DNA of 64,000 nt, from positions 124,001 through 188,000 of the forward strand of contig NZ_JAOEGU010000003.1 of NCBI RefSeq assembly GCF_025583945.1, in the 5' to 3' direction. Below the pieces are notes generated by a model, which was given only the letters and a program-made list of their open reading frames with translations, did no database searches and had not been told where the DNA came from. How positions within the stretch are numbered: position 1 is the first letter of the stretch; the number at the start of each line of letters is the position of its first letter. Of the stretch, positions 36,763 through 46,835 are shown piece by piece. The stretch is from Methylobacter psychrophilus. Lineage in GTDB: Bacteria > Pseudomonadota > Gammaproteobacteria > Methylococcales > Methylomonadaceae. The position numbers were made by a program, and so were the translations under genes.

Positions 36763-37922
36763 TTTGACCTTTCTTTTGGCGTGTTCGCATTGATCTCGGC
36801 AACTTCGCTTTGTACCCGGAATAACAACGCCACTGCACAACACATAATCATCATACTGCCTCCACCATAACTCATTAATGGCAAGGTCAATCCTTTCGTT
36901 GGCAAAATTCCCATATTAACGCCCATGTTGACAAATGATTGAAATCCAAACCAGATACCCAAACCATAAGCAATAAAGGCAGAAAACTGCTCGCCGGCTT
37001 TCTCTGCTGCCATACCTATCTGAAAAGTGCGCCAGACCAATAATGAAAATAAACTGATAACAGTCAATACGCCAACCAACCCTAACTCTTCAGCAATAAC
37101 TGAAAATAAAAAATCGGTATGCGCTTCAGGTAAATAAAATAACTTTTGTATTCCGCTACCCAAGCCCACGCCTGTCCATTCTCCACGTCCAAATGAAATA
37201 AGTGCATGAACCAATTGATAGCCGGTATCTTTAGGATCGGCCCATGGATCCATAAAACTGGTTACCCGTTTCATGCGATAAGGTTCAAAATAAACCAGTA
37301 ATCCTGCCAGCAAACCCACAAAAGATAACAACATGATAAATTGCGATAGCCGTGCGCCTGCCAAAAACATAATACCCATGGCAATAACCAGTATCACCAC
37401 AGATGAACCAAAATCCGGTTCCATTAATAACAATACGCTGGCCACTGAAAATAAAATCAACGGCTTAATCAAACCAAAAGCAGATTCACGTATTGATTTA
37501 TGATGCCGGGTGACATATCCGGCCATATATATAATAGAAAAATACTTAACGACTTCTGATACCTGTATCCTCAAACCACCTAGTGACAGCCAACGTGTAC
37601 TCCCGTTAACCTTTACGCCAAGCCCCGGAATCAGAACAATCACCAATAATAACAAGCCGCCGATGAACAACCATTGCCCGGCTTTTTCCCATACATGAAT
37701 AGGTGTTAGTGCTACACAGGTTCCTAAAAACAAGCCAAGACCTATATGCAGAGTCTGCCTGATCGGATAATAAAAGCTGTTACCACTTATTTTTACCCCC
37801 AAATGTAGAGATGATGATGCCACCATGACATAACCCATCAGTAATAAACTGGTAGTTACAACAATCAGTATGGGATCAAAATGAAACCGTCCTATCCGGG
37901 ATGGCTTCGCTCGTTTATTCAT
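36747..37922 (-). CDS. ftsW: FtsW, SEDS-family septal peptidoglycan polymerase
   Basis: 391 residues with about ten membrane helices. SEDS hallmarks: GSTRWLSLGGLRIQVSEVVKY, LLMEPDFGSSVVI, GYQLVHALISFGRGEWTGVGLGSGIQK in outline, PEAHTDFLFSVIAEELG, and PTKGLTLPLMSYGGGSM. It polymerises septal glycan strands together with the transpeptidase FtsI encoded earlier in the cluster. It overlaps murD by four bases and murG by 16. The C-terminal tail is short and charged ([10 protein letters not shown]). Confidence 0.95.
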   Translation of the reverse strand: MNKRAKPSRIGRFHFDPILIVVTTSLLLMGYVMVASSSLHLGVKISGNSFYYPIRQTLHIGLGLFLGTCVALTPIHVWEKAGQWLFIGGLLLLVIVLIPGLGVKVNGSTRWLSLGGLRIQVSEVVKYFSIIYMAGYVTRHHKSIRESAFGLIKPLILFSVASVLLLMEPDFGSSVVILVIAMGIMFLAGARLSQFIMLLSFVGLLAGLLVYFEPYRMKRVTSFMDPWADPKDTGYQLVHALISFGRGEWTGVGLGSGIQKLFYLPEAHTDFLFSVIAEELGLVGVLTVISLFSLLVWRTFQIGMAAEKAGEQFSAFIAYGLGIWFGFQSFVNMGVNMGILPTKGLTLPLMSYGGGSMMIMCCAVALLFRVQSEVAEINANTPKERSKWSSV

Positions 37923-39289
37923 GCAAGCAACCCTAATACTGCTTTAGAAAATTGATCGCCTCTATCCTGATAATTTTTATATTGATCAAGACTGGCACAC
38001 GCAGGAGACAACAATACACTGTCGCCAACCTGTGCAAGACCAGCGGAAATTTGTACCGCTTGCGCCATATTTTCAGCGGCATAAACAGGAACACAATCAT
38101 TCAAGGCCTGTTTTATCAAGCCGGCATCCTTACCCATTAACACAACACTTTTTGCTTTTTCTTTGATGGCAGGTATCAATTCGTTCATATCAGCCCCTTT
38201 CGCGTCACCACCCGCAATCAGAATGACCTTACGATCATAACCTTGCAATGCCGCAATACAGGCACCAATATTAGTTGCCTTTGAATCATTTACCCAAGTA
38301 ATGCCACCTATTTCTGCGACTCGTTGCATTCGGTGATCAAGCCCTTTAAAGGTTTTCAATGTATGACACATCGCTTTTTCATCCAATCCTATCGACATAC
38401 CCAGAGCCAACGCGGCTAGCGCATTGGCAGCATTATGTCTGCCTTCAAGGGGTAATTGGGCTAATGGCATCAAGTACTGTTGATTATGCATCAGATACTC
38501 CACACCCTGCTTGTGGGAAATATAAAAATCAGCCTCTTTTTTAATCGAAAATGTCAAAATACGTCTACCTGCCTTTTGCATCGCCTCGACAATAGGGTCA
38601 TCGATATTAATGACCATGACACCATTGCCTCTAAAAACGTGCTGTTTTTCCTGTGCGTAACTTTCTATATCGACATGCCGGTCAAGATGGTCGGCAGAAA
38701 TATTAAGCACGGTTGCCGCAGCCGCATTCAGAACGGTGGTTCGCTCAAGCTGAAAGCTGGAAAGCTCCAGGACAAACAATTCGGTGGACGGCTCCAACAA
38801 TTCCAATGCTGGCGTACCCAAATTGCCGCCAACACCAACTTTTTTTCCTGCGTATTTTGCCATTTCGCCGAGCATCGTCGTAACCGTACTTTTACCGTTA
38901 GAACCAGTAATTGCGACAATCGGTACGTTAACTGAACAGGCAAGCAGGTCAATATCACTGACTATCTTTGAACCATTGGCAATAGCTTTGACAATCGATT
39001 TTTCAGTCAACGGAACACCTGGACTGATCACCAAATGTGTTGCCACTTTAAAAGCCGCCTCGTCAAACCCTCCGCTAAAGACAGGCATATCAGGCATCAT
39101 CTGCAAGAATTCGTCGATTAATGGCGGTTTATCACGACTATCAGTGATGGCAAAGTTAAACCCGAGTTTTTGTAAATAATGCGCAACTGAAATACCGGTA
39201 TGTCCAAGCCCTACCACCAAAACTTTTGAAGTTTTTGGATCCAGGGCAAAATTATTTTTTAACGAGTTGATAATCGCCACGCTATCCAT
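37919..39289 (-). CDS. murD: UDP-N-acetylmuramoyl-L-alanine--D-glutamate ligase
   Basis: 456 residues if translation begins at the ATG at 39289 (MDSVAIINSLKNNF); ATGs at 39295 and 39334 are possible, and none has a strong ribosome site. Mur ligase features: VLVVGLGHTGISVAHYL at the N terminus, ITGSNGKSTVTTML as ATP loop, NISADHLDRHVDIESYA, and NDSKATNIGACIAAL with LIAGGDAKGADM. It adds D-Glu to UDP-MurNAc-L-Ala. It is 67 bases after mraY and overlaps ftsW by four. Confidence 0.94.
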   Translation of the reverse strand: MDSVAIINSLKNNFALDPKTSKVLVVGLGHTGISVAHYLQKLGFNFAITDSRDKPPLIDEFLQMMPDMPVFSGGFDEAAFKVATHLVISPGVPLTEKSIVKAIANGSKIVSDIDLLACSVNVPIVAITGSNGKSTVTTMLGEMAKYAGKKVGVGGNLGTPALELLEPSTELFVLELSSFQLERTTVLNAAAATVLNISADHLDRHVDIESYAQEKQHVFRGNGVMVINIDDPIVEAMQKAGRRILTFSIKKEADFYISHKQGVEYLMHNQQYLMPLAQLPLEGRHNAANALAALALGMSIGLDEKAMCHTLKTFKGLDHRMQRVAEIGGITWVNDSKATNIGACIAALQGYDRKVILIAGGDAKGADMNELIPAIKEKAKSVVLMGKDAGLIKQALNDCVPVYAAENMAQAVQISAGLAQVGDSVLLSPACASLDQYKNYQDRGDQFSKAVLGLLA

Positions 39290-39356
39290 GATCATCTTAA
39301 AATCACTCGCCAAGCTGAAAGCAGACAAAACCATTTATTTATCTTACGCATTTTTA

Positions 39357-40439
39357 TCATCTCAATTTTAATGTTGCCAGACCAATCAGCACCAGAATGA
39401 ACGTGATAATCCAGAAACGTACAATAACCCTGGGTTCCGGCCATCCTTTTAATTCAAAATGATGATGTATCGGGGCCATACGAAAAACCCGTTTTCCCGT
39501 TAGCTTAAAAGAGGCGACCTGAATGATCACTGATAATGTTTCCATGACAAAAACACCACCCATAATCATCAACACAATTTCTTGTCTGACCAACACCGCC
39601 AACACACCCAAAGCGGCACCCAAGGCCAACGCTCCTACATCCCCCATAAACACCATGGCGGGATAGGCGTTAAACCATAAAAAACCTAGTCCGGCACCCA
39701 CTAAAGCTGCGCAAAATACCATGAGTTCTCCGGCATTAGGCAGATAAGGAATAGCCAGATAATCTGAAAAAGTCACATGTCCTGACAGATAAGCAAATAT
39801 ACCCAAACCTCCGGCAACCATAACTGTCGGCATAATAGCCAAACCATCCAGACCGTCGGTCAAGTTAACAGCGTTACTGGTTCCAACGATAACAAAATAA
39901 GTCAGGACAATATACATCCAGCCCATATCCAACATAACGTCCTTAAAAAAGGGAATAATGAATTGGGTTTCTGCCGGTAAAATTGCCGTTTTATACAAAA
40001 AAATTGCAGCCGTTAATCCTATGACTGATTGCGCCAGGTATTTGGCTTTAGCCGACAAACCGTCGCTATTACGCTTAACAACTTTCCGGTAATCATCAAC
40101 AAAACCGATGACACCGTAGCCCATTGTGACCAACAGGATTACCCAGATATAACGGTTGCCAAGATCAGCCCAAAGCAAAGTACTAACTGCAATGGCAACC
40201 AATATTAACGTTCCGCCCATGGTAGGCGTTCCTGATTTCTCGTAATGTGATTGTGGCCCCAGTTCACGGATACTTTGGCCGATTTTTTTATGACTTAATT
40301 TTCTAATCATTACCGGACCGATAATAAAAGAAATCAACAATGCGGTTAATGCACCCAAAATGGCGCGAAAAGTCAGGTAATGAAATACCCTAAAACCGCC
40401 ATCAAAAGTCATTAAATAATCTGCAAAATAAAGTAACAT
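39357..40439 (-). CDS. mraY: Phospho-N-acetylmuramoyl-pentapeptide transferase MraY
   Basis: 360 residues with ten membrane helices. Family motifs: [34 protein letters not shown] in outline, [33 protein letters not shown] and [15 protein letters not shown]. The DD pair and the Asp of LTDGLDG are the Mg-binding and catalytic residues. It joins UDP-MurNAc-pentapeptide to undecaprenyl phosphate, giving lipid I at the inner membrane. It follows murF by 3 bp. Confidence 0.97.
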   Translation of the reverse strand: MLLYFADYLMTFDGGFRVFHYLTFRAILGALTALLISFIIGPVMIRKLSHKKIGQSIRELGPQSHYEKSGTPTMGGTLILVAIAVSTLLWADLGNRYIWVILLVTMGYGVIGFVDDYRKVVKRNSDGLSAKAKYLAQSVIGLTAAIFLYKTAILPAETQFIIPFFKDVMLDMGWMYIVLTYFVIVGTSNAVNLTDGLDGLAIMPTVMVAGGLGIFAYLSGHVTFSDYLAIPYLPNAGELMVFCAALVGAGLGFLWFNAYPAMVFMGDVGALALGAALGVLAVLVRQEIVLMIMGGVFVMETLSVIIQVASFKLTGKRVFRMAPIHHHFELKGWPEPRVIVRFWIITFILVLIGLATLKLR

Positions 40440-40442
40440 CGT

Positions 40443-41822
40443 TTAATTCCTGAAGTTTTCAACTAAAGCTGCCGCTACATTTTCCATGTGCTGCGCTCGT
40501 GAGCCTTTAATCAAAATCGTTTCATCGCCTGTTAACTCTTGTTTTAGCGCGTCAATCAAATCTTGTTGTTTTTCAAAAAAAGTGGCGCCAGTACCAAAGG
40601 CTTGCACCGTATTTTTACTATCCTCGCCAACAGCCAACAGTCTTACAACGCCGCTGGCTTTAATGAAAACACCCATTTCCTCGTGTATTTTTGGACTATC
40701 AGGACCGAGTTCACCAAAAGCACCCAAGACCAGCCAAGGCTTACCCGTAAAATTAGCCAACACATCAAGACCCGCTTTCAAAGAAGCTGAATTAGCATTA
40801 TAGGTATCGTCAATAACAATATTGCCCAAACGACTGACCAAAGGCTGCAACCTTCCAGTTACCGGCTTGACACTTTCCAGTCCTTGCTTAATCTGTTTAA
40901 GGCTCAATCCCAAAGCCAGACCTGCAGCCGTAGCTGCCAGAGCATTAACTACATTATGCTGACCTGCCAGTTTTAAAATAATATCAACCGTACCAACCGT
41001 GGTAACCAAATCAAATGAAGTAACAAAAGCTTCATTACAAATTCCCGTTTTAATCGCTTTAGCCGATACATCGGCACCGTCGTTCAGACCGAATGAAGTA
41101 ATCTGTCTATTTCCGGCCACCGCTTTCCAATAGTCAAAATAGTCGTCATCATGATTAATAACAGCAATGCCATCTTTTTTAAGTGTCTCAATGAGTTCGC
41201 CTTTCGCTTTGGCAACACCTTCAAGTGTGCCAAAACCTTCCAGATGTGCTGCGCCTGCATTGGTAATAATGACAACATCAGCTTGCGCATAAGCGCTGGT
41301 GTAGGCAATTTCTCCCGCATGATTGGCGCCCATTTCAATCACGGCATAACGATGCTGTTCATTCAGTCGCAGTAACGTCAATGGCACCCCAATATCATTA
41401 TTCAGGTTACCCAGCGTAAACAGGACAGTAGCATCAACCGCCAGGATTGCCGCAACCATTTCCTTGACTGTCGTCTTGCCGTTACTACCGGTAATGCCGA
41501 CTACCGAAAGTGCCTGGCTTCCACGCCCCGCCAAAGATCGTCGCCAAGCTCCTGCCAGTTCAGCCAAGGCCAAGCGCGTATCATCAACAATGATATGCGG
41601 CAACGTTGATTTAACACCTTGGTGTACAACAGCCGCAGTTGCTCCTGCTTTTTCGGCTTGATCAACAAACTCATTACCATCAAAGTTGTCTCCTTTAATA
41701 GCAATATAAAGTTGTCCTGGCTTAATTGCCCGCGTGTCTATGCTGATGGATGTAATGGCGGTATCTTCTCCAACCAGCATCCCTTTTACTGCTTCAGCAC
41801 ATTCACTTAGCATCATGTTCAT
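40443..41822 (-). CDS. murF: UDP-MurNAc-tripeptide--D-Ala-D-Ala ligase MurF
   Basis: 459 residues. The N-terminal substrate domain has SISIDTRAIKPGQLYIAIKGDNFDG in outline. The ATP loop is GITGSNGKTTVKEM. The central domain has NLNNDIGVPLTLL, EMGANHAGEI, and TNAGAAHLEGFG. The C-terminal domain has DDTYNANSASLKAGLD and LGAFGELGPDS. It adds D-Ala-D-Ala, the Ddl product, to the stem peptide. The gap to murE is 2 bp and that to mraY 3 bp, so the three are coupled. Confidence 0.97.
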   Translation of the reverse strand: MNMMLSECAEAVKGMLVGEDTAITSISIDTRAIKPGQLYIAIKGDNFDGNEFVDQAEKAGATAAVVHQGVKSTLPHIIVDDTRLALAELAGAWRRSLAGRGSQALSVVGITGSNGKTTVKEMVAAILAVDATVLFTLGNLNNDIGVPLTLLRLNEQHRYAVIEMGANHAGEIAYTSAYAQADVVIITNAGAAHLEGFGTLEGVAKAKGELIETLKKDGIAVINHDDDYFDYWKAVAGNRQITSFGLNDGADVSAKAIKTGICNEAFVTSFDLVTTVGTVDIILKLAGQHNVVNALAATAAGLALGLSLKQIKQGLESVKPVTGRLQPLVSRLGNIVIDDTYNANSASLKAGLDVLANFTGKPWLVLGAFGELGPDSPKIHEEMGVFIKASGVVRLLAVGEDSKNTVQAFGTGATFFEKQQDLIDALKQELTGDETILIKGSRAQHMENVAAALVENFRN

Positions 41823-41824
41823 TT

Positions 41825-43330
41825 TTATCCGGTTCTCATTTTTAATGCGTCAATAACAACCTGACTATCATTGAATGCTGTTTGCACGCCACTGATATCC
41901 TGATAACTTTCATGTCCCTTACCCGCAATCACAATACAATCTTGTTCTCCAGCTCTGGCTATCGCACTGTGTATGGCCTGCTCTCTGTTTTGAATGACTT
42001 CAACCTGGGTAGAGACGCAATTAATCGTGCTTCTACATCCGGCTAAAATATCATTAACTATGTCCAGTCCATTTTCAAATCGGGGATTATCATCGGTAAC
42101 AATCACATGATCCGCCCACTGCTCGGCAATATGCCCCATTTGTGGACGCTTACCCTTATCCCTGTTGCCTCCACAGCCGAATACCACCCATAAAGCTTGC
42201 TCGCAATGTTTTCTCAAGCTGGATAGAACCTTGTCCAGTGCGTCAGGAGTATGTGCATAATCGACAAAAATCAGTGGCTGTCCATCGCCACCAAAGCGCT
42301 CCATACGTCCTGTAACCGGCTTTATAAACTGTAGCTTTTTTACCGCCTCAGCCATTAAAATACCCATCGCCAGCATCACAGCAAGAACAGTCAAGATATT
42401 TTCAATATTAAAGTCACCATAAAGCGGTACCTTTACCCGCTGACTGTCTTCACGCCAACGGACATCAAATTCAATACCATCTACTTTATGCACAACAGCT
42501 TCAGCACTAACAGATTCGCAGGAAGCGAGCGTTTTTCCCTTAACACTAATGCCCCAGACAACCGTTGCTTCAGGAACGGCGGCAATAATACGGTCGCTAT
42601 AGAAGTCATCGAGGTTGATTACGGCAAATTCCAGCCCCGGTTTATTGAGCAGTTTTAATTTAGCCTGTAAATAGGCTTCCATCGTCCCGTGATAATCTAA
42701 ATGATCACGACTGATATTAGTAAACACCGCACCTTTAAAAGTAACGCCATTAACCCTGCCCTGCTCCAAACCATGCGACGAAACCTCCATGGCGACTGTT
42801 TTTTTGTTATCTTTTTTTAATTCAGCCAGTATTCGTTGAGTTTCCAGGGCATCGGGCGTGGTATTAAGCGTTTTACCCAACTTGCCCCACTCACCCCAAC
42901 CCAGTGTGCCGATGATGCCGCAATCATTCAGCATCTGACTTAAAAACTGACTGCAAGACGTTTTGCCGTTAGTCCCGGTGATGCCAATCACCGCCATAAC
43001 TTTAGACGGTTGACCATAATAACGAGCCGCTATATCACCCAGCTTCAAACCCAAATCATCTACTGCAATCACAGGCACATGACTAATCTGACCGGCCAAT
43101 TGCTTGCCCTCACCCGCTGGGTCAAAAACAACCGCACAAGCCCCCTTATCAAGAGCTTGTGTAACATGAATCAATCCATGTTGGCTGGCACCTACCAGGG
43201 CAATAAATACATTACCCTTAATGACTTCCCGACTATCTAAAGCCAGACCCGTAATTGGCACAGTATTTATCAAGTCCAAACTTAAGCCTGAAAATGAGAC
43301 AAAACCCTCCAATAAATCGCTGAGTTTCAT
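41825..43330 (-). CDS. murE: UDP-MurNAc-tripeptide synthetase MurE (meso-DAP adding)
   Basis: 501 residues. The ATP loop is GITGTNGKTSCSQFL, followed by TTPDALETQRIL, MEVSSHGLEQGRV and NISRDHLDYHG. The specificity motif in the C-terminal domain reads DNPR (VTDDNPRFENG), which in this family selects meso-diaminopimelate rather than lysine. It therefore predicts a DAP-type Gram-negative wall. The gap to ftsI is 8 bp. Confidence 0.97.
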   Translation of the reverse strand: MKLSDLLEGFVSFSGLSLDLINTVPITGLALDSREVIKGNVFIALVGASQHGLIHVTQALDKGACAVVFDPAGEGKQLAGQISHVPVIAVDDLGLKLGDIAARYYGQPSKVMAVIGITGTNGKTSCSQFLSQMLNDCGIIGTLGWGEWGKLGKTLNTTPDALETQRILAELKKDNKKTVAMEVSSHGLEQGRVNGVTFKGAVFTNISRDHLDYHGTMEAYLQAKLKLLNKPGLEFAVINLDDFYSDRIIAAVPEATVVWGISVKGKTLASCESVSAEAVVHKVDGIEFDVRWREDSQRVKVPLYGDFNIENILTVLAVMLAMGILMAEAVKKLQFIKPVTGRMERFGGDGQPLIFVDYAHTPDALDKVLSSLRKHCEQALWVVFGCGGNRDKGKRPQMGHIAEQWADHVIVTDDNPRFENGLDIVNDILAGCRSTINCVSTQVEVIQNREQAIHSAIARAGEQDCIVIAGKGHESYQDISGVQTAFNDSQVVIDALKMRTG

Positions 43331-43338
43331 AATCCGTG

Positions 43339-45066
43339 TTACTGAGTTTTTTGCGTTAACAAAACCGGCATCGTTCCTTCCTGATCAGGAGCAACCCCAA
43401 GTATTCTTAATGCTCCAGCCATTACTTTTGAAAATACCGGTGCTGCAACCAGGCCACCGTAATACTGACCGGCAGAAGGCTCATCAATCATGACGACAAT
43501 AATCAAGCGCGGGTCGCTGGCAGGTGCCATTCCGGCAAAAACAGCAAAATAGCTTTTCTCGGTATAGCCTCCGGAGCCGGCTTTTTTTGCTGTCCCGGTT
43601 TTACCTGCAGCACTGTAACCGTCGACTCTGGCTTCGTAAGCAGTACCATCTTTCATAATCACGGTTTCCATCATCTTTCTGACACTTTTGGCTGTTTTAG
43701 CTGAAAATATCCGCACGGCATCGTCATCTTCTTCACGTTTTAGCAAACTTACCGAATGCAAAATACCATCATCTGCCAACGCCGTATAAGCTCTTGCCAG
43801 TTGCAATGTAGAACTACTCAAGCCATAACCGAATGATAAAATTGCCCGATCGAAATCGTGCCATTTTTTATAACCCAGCAAAGTACCACTGGCCTCGCCT
43901 GGAAAACCTGAACCCGCTGAAACACCAAAACCAAGCTGATGATAAATGCCCCAAAAATATTTCGGCGGCATTTTTAAGGACATCATAGTGACACCGATAT
44001 TGCTGGATTTCTTAATAACATGCGTTAAATCCATGGTGCCATAATTATGGGTATCTTTAACGGTGTTGCGCCCTATTTGATACGTTCCATGCGTAGCAAA
44101 AATGGCATTAGGACTGATATAACCGCCGTCTAAAGCCGCAGCAACAACAAAAGGTTTAACCGTCGATCCGGGCTCAAATACATCAGTAACCGCCCTATTC
44201 CGATACAAGCTTTCTTTCAAATTACTTCGGGTATTCGGATTAAATGATGGCTGGCTAACTGCCGCCAAAACTTCCCCATTTTTTGCATCCAATACCACTA
44301 ATGCGCCGGACTTTGCCTTATTGGCGCTGACCGCCAATTGCAACTCTCGATACGCCAGATATTGAATACGCTGATCAATACTTAACTCAAGAGTTTTTCC
44401 TGAAACAGGTTCTTGTATATTTTCTATATCAGCAATAATTCGACGCTGACCATCCCTGATAACCCGCTTGCTACCAGAAATTCCTTTTAATAACTGTTCA
44501 TAACCGGACTCCATTCCTGCCTGCCCGATATCATCAACATTGGTAAAGCCAACCAGATGCGCAGAAACACCTCCTGAAGGATAAAAACGTTTGAATTCGC
44601 GCTCAAAATAAACGCCTTCAAGTTTTAATTCTTTCACTTGAGCACCCAGTTGTGGATTAACCCTCCGTGCTATATAAAGAAACTGTCTATGTGAATCCTC
44701 TTTAATCCATTCAGTTACTTTTCCAATAGGCAAATGCAGCAGTTTTTCCATAACCCTTAACTGATCTTCTTTTGCAAATTTAAGCTCTCGGGGATTTATC
44801 CAAATAGATTCAACAGGCGTACTAATTGCCAGAGGATCACCATTTCTGTCTGTAATCATACCTCTGTATGCTGAAACAGAAACCTCATCAACCTGTCTCA
44901 TATCACCCTGAGCTTTCAGAAATTGTTTACTCAGGACTTGTAAATCAATGGCACGCCCGGTCAGTAAGAGCATGCAAACCATCATAAAGATAACCAGAAA
45001 TTTTCTTCTACCTGAAAAATTATCTGTCGATTGTTTTGTCGTACTTCTTGCTCGAAAATCTAACAT
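43339..45066 (-). CDS. ftsI: Penicillin-binding protein 3, FtsI
   Basis: 575 residues. One N-terminal membrane helix (FLVIFMMVCMLLLTG) is followed by a pedestal domain. The transpeptidase domain has the three class B PBP motifs: S301-T-V-K304 (EPGSTVKPF), S354-S-N356 (KKSSNIGV) and K489-T-G491 (AAGKTGTAKK). It crosslinks septal peptidoglycan and is a beta-lactam target. The gene abuts ftsL with no gap. The length is typical. Confidence 0.96.
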   Translation of the reverse strand: MLDFRARSTTKQSTDNFSGRRKFLVIFMMVCMLLLTGRAIDLQVLSKQFLKAQGDMRQVDEVSVSAYRGMITDRNGDPLAISTPVESIWINPRELKFAKEDQLRVMEKLLHLPIGKVTEWIKEDSHRQFLYIARRVNPQLGAQVKELKLEGVYFEREFKRFYPSGGVSAHLVGFTNVDDIGQAGMESGYEQLLKGISGSKRVIRDGQRRIIADIENIQEPVSGKTLELSIDQRIQYLAYRELQLAVSANKAKSGALVVLDAKNGEVLAAVSQPSFNPNTRSNLKESLYRNRAVTDVFEPGSTVKPFVVAAALDGGYISPNAIFATHGTYQIGRNTVKDTHNYGTMDLTHVIKKSSNIGVTMMSLKMPPKYFWGIYHQLGFGVSAGSGFPGEASGTLLGYKKWHDFDRAILSFGYGLSSSTLQLARAYTALADDGILHSVSLLKREEDDDAVRIFSAKTAKSVRKMMETVIMKDGTAYEARVDGYSAAGKTGTAKKAGSGGYTEKSYFAVFAGMAPASDPRLIIVVMIDEPSAGQYYGGLVAAPVFSKVMAGALRILGVAPDQEGTMPVLLTQKTQ

Positions 45067-45333
45067 TTACGGTTTGATATAAATAATTTTTTCTCGTAAC
45101 GGCATAACCAACTTCAATTGCTCGCGTGCCACCAGCTCTACCCGATTTTGTTCTGCCAGCATAGTCAACTCTAATTGCATCTGCCCCCATTCAACTTCAT
45201 ATTGATCCAAAGCTCTTTCCTGTTTTTGGATTTCAATAAAAATTAAACGTGAGTAGTATTTGCTATAAATCACTGCTAACGCCGACAATAAAAGTACGAC
45301 ACCTACCACACTTACCAGCCGATTTATAACCAC
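45067..45333 (-). CDS. ftsL: Cell division protein FtsL
   Basis: 88 residues. A short cytoplasmic start, one membrane helix (VVGVVLLLSALAVIYS), then a coiled coil (RLIFIEIQKQERALDQYEVEWGQMQLEL region) and a C-terminal REQLKLVMP. Length and layout match FtsL, the partner of FtsB and FtsQ. It is recognised mostly by position between rsmH and ftsI, which it abuts on both sides. Confidence 0.9.
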   Translation of the reverse strand: MVINRLVSVVGVVLLLSALAVIYSKYYSRLIFIEIQKQERALDQYEVEWGQMQLELTMLAEQNRVELVAREQLKLVMPLREKIIYIKP

Positions 45334-46266
45334 TTAAACTCTCTCAGCAACTCGCATAACGGCACTTCTGGCTCTTGGATTTTCTCTGATTTCCTGTGCA
45401 TCAGCTTTCAACGCTTTGCTCACTTTCTTTAAGATACCTTTGGCAATATCAACTTCCTTTATAGGTAATTTACCAGGGTTATACTTGGCACCGGATTCGT
45501 TTCTAATAAAACGCTTGACAATCCTGTCTTCCAATGAATGAAAAGAAATCACGACTAATCGTCCTCCCGCTGCAAGCACTCGGGCCGACTGCTCCAAAAC
45601 GTCTTTTAATTCATCCAGTTCGCTATTAATTTCAATACGTATAGCTTGAAAAGTACGTGTTGCAGGGTGCTTATGCTTCTCTCTTATGGGTACTACGTCT
45701 TCAATTAGCTGGGCTAATTGCCGGGTTGTTGAAATAGATGATTCCGCCCTTTTTTCTACTATTGCCCGAGCTATGCGCCGTGCAAATTTTTCTTCACCAT
45801 ACTCAAACAAAACCTTAATCAGGTCTTTCTCATCAACATTAGCCAACCACTGCTCAGCAGAAATACCTGCATTACCGTCCATGCGCATGTCCAAAGGTCC
45901 ATCCCGCAAAAAACTAAAACCCCTCTCAGGATCATCCAACTGAGGTGAGGACACCCCTAAATCCAGCAAAACCCCATCAATTTTCCCTACCAGACTTACG
46001 CTTTCGACTATATTTTCCAATTGAGAAAAACAACTATGCTTTAGCGTGAACCGCTTGTCCGAAAGCATCGCCTGCGCATAATCTGAATTGATCGCATCAG
46101 AATCACGATCAAAAGCAAGTAATTGTCCATTTTGGCCTAGCAGATTCAAAATACCCTGACTATGTCCACCACGTCCAAATGTACAATCAAGATAAATACC
46201 ATCATCTTTAATCGCCAATTGCTGCAGGGCTTCTGCATACATAACGGGTAAATGCTTCACTAACAA
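45334..46266 (-). CDS. rsmH: 16S rRNA (cytosine-1402-N4)-methyltransferase RsmH
   Basis: 310 residues. The SAM-binding motif I is LDCTFGRGGHSQGIL. Other family blocks are GVLLDLGVSSPQLDDPERGFSF, DMRMDG, PATRTFQAIRIEINSEL and VISFHSLEDRIVKRF. It methylates N4 of C1402 in the decoding centre. The same nucleotide is 2'-O-methylated by RsmI, encoded 1.3 kb upstream in this window. Coupled in the dcw operon after mraZ (12 bp). Confidence 0.96.
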   Translation of the reverse strand: MLVKHLPVMYAEALQQLAIKDDGIYLDCTFGRGGHSQGILNLLGQNGQLLAFDRDSDAINSDYAQAMLSDKRFTLKHSCFSQLENIVESVSLVGKIDGVLLDLGVSSPQLDDPERGFSFLRDGPLDMRMDGNAGISAEQWLANVDEKDLIKVLFEYGEEKFARRIARAIVEKRAESSISTTRQLAQLIEDVVPIREKHKHPATRTFQAIRIEINSELDELKDVLEQSARVLAAGGRLVVISFHSLEDRIVKRFIRNESGAKYNPGKLPIKEVDIAKGILKKVSKALKADAQEIRENPRARSAVMRVAERV

Positions 46267-46278
46267 ATCTCCCGTAAT

Positions 46279-46746
46279 TTAAAAAGATAAAGACCCTAGC
46301 TCTTCCAGACCTTCATTATCATCACCATCCAGCCATTGTTTTTCTTTGGCTGTCCAGGCACTTTCATTCCATATTTCAAACTTGCTAAGCTGACCGACCA
46401 GGATAATTTTTTTATCCATATCGGCAAATTTTCTGAGCTTGTCCGGCAATAACAAACGACCTTGCCCATCAATTTCGCATTCAGATGCGTTACCAATAAC
46501 AAAGCGCCTTAACTTTCCGGCCATCTTGTTTAAAGTAGGTAACTTACTAATAGTTAACTCAAGCTTTTCCCATTCGGGTAGTGGATAAAGCCATAAACAG
46601 CCGTTTTCTCCAATACATCGTTCGTCTACAGCAACCGTTACAACCATTTGACGCTCACAACAATCCTGTAATTCTTCCCGGTAACGGGTTGGAATTGCAA
46701 GACGCCCTTTATCGTCCAAATTAATTAAACTGATTCCCCGAAACAC
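46279..46746 (-). CDS. mraZ: Transcriptional regulator MraZ
   Basis: 155 residues with two SpoVT/AbrB-like half-domains: INLDDKGRLAIPTRYREEL and CEIDGQGRLLLPDKLRKFA. MraZ represses its own dcw operon by binding a set of short direct repeats; four such boxes lie 28-63 bp upstream of its start in this window (46774-46809). It is the first gene of the operon. The length is typical. Confidence 0.96.
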   Translation of the reverse strand: MFRGISLINLDDKGRLAIPTRYREELQDCCERQMVVTVAVDERCIGENGCLWLYPLPEWEKLELTISKLPTLNKMAGKLRRFVIGNASECEIDGQGRLLLPDKLRKFADMDKKIILVGQLSKFEIWNESAWTAKEKQWLDGDDNEGLEELGSLSF

Positions 46747-46773
46747 GACTTAATGCCTATACCTTAAAAAAAA

Positions 46774-46809
46774 CCACTTTTCGCCACTTTATTACCACTT
46801 GGAATCACT
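46774..46809 (-). promoter_or_regulatory. MraZ operator: four AGTGG-type direct repeats
   Basis: On the minus strand: AGTGA, AGTGG, AGTGG, AGTGG with 10-, 11- and 10-base periods, the arrangement of MraZ boxes before mraZ in other bacteria. The first box overlaps the end of the -10 element. Confidence 0.8.
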
Positions 46810-46835
46810 ATAAATTCCAAACTGTTCATAGTCAA
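46807..46835 (-). promoter_or_regulatory. Sigma70 promoter of the dcw operon
   Basis: On the minus strand TTGACT (46835-46830), a 17-base spacer, then TATAGT (46812-46807). Five of six consensus bases at each hexamer. It lies directly before the MraZ boxes. Confidence 0.75.

Noticed and set aside
36763-36843. Longer N terminus for MurG
   Set aside because: The extension lies within ftsW; the internal ATG has AAAGG and gives the normal MurG start.
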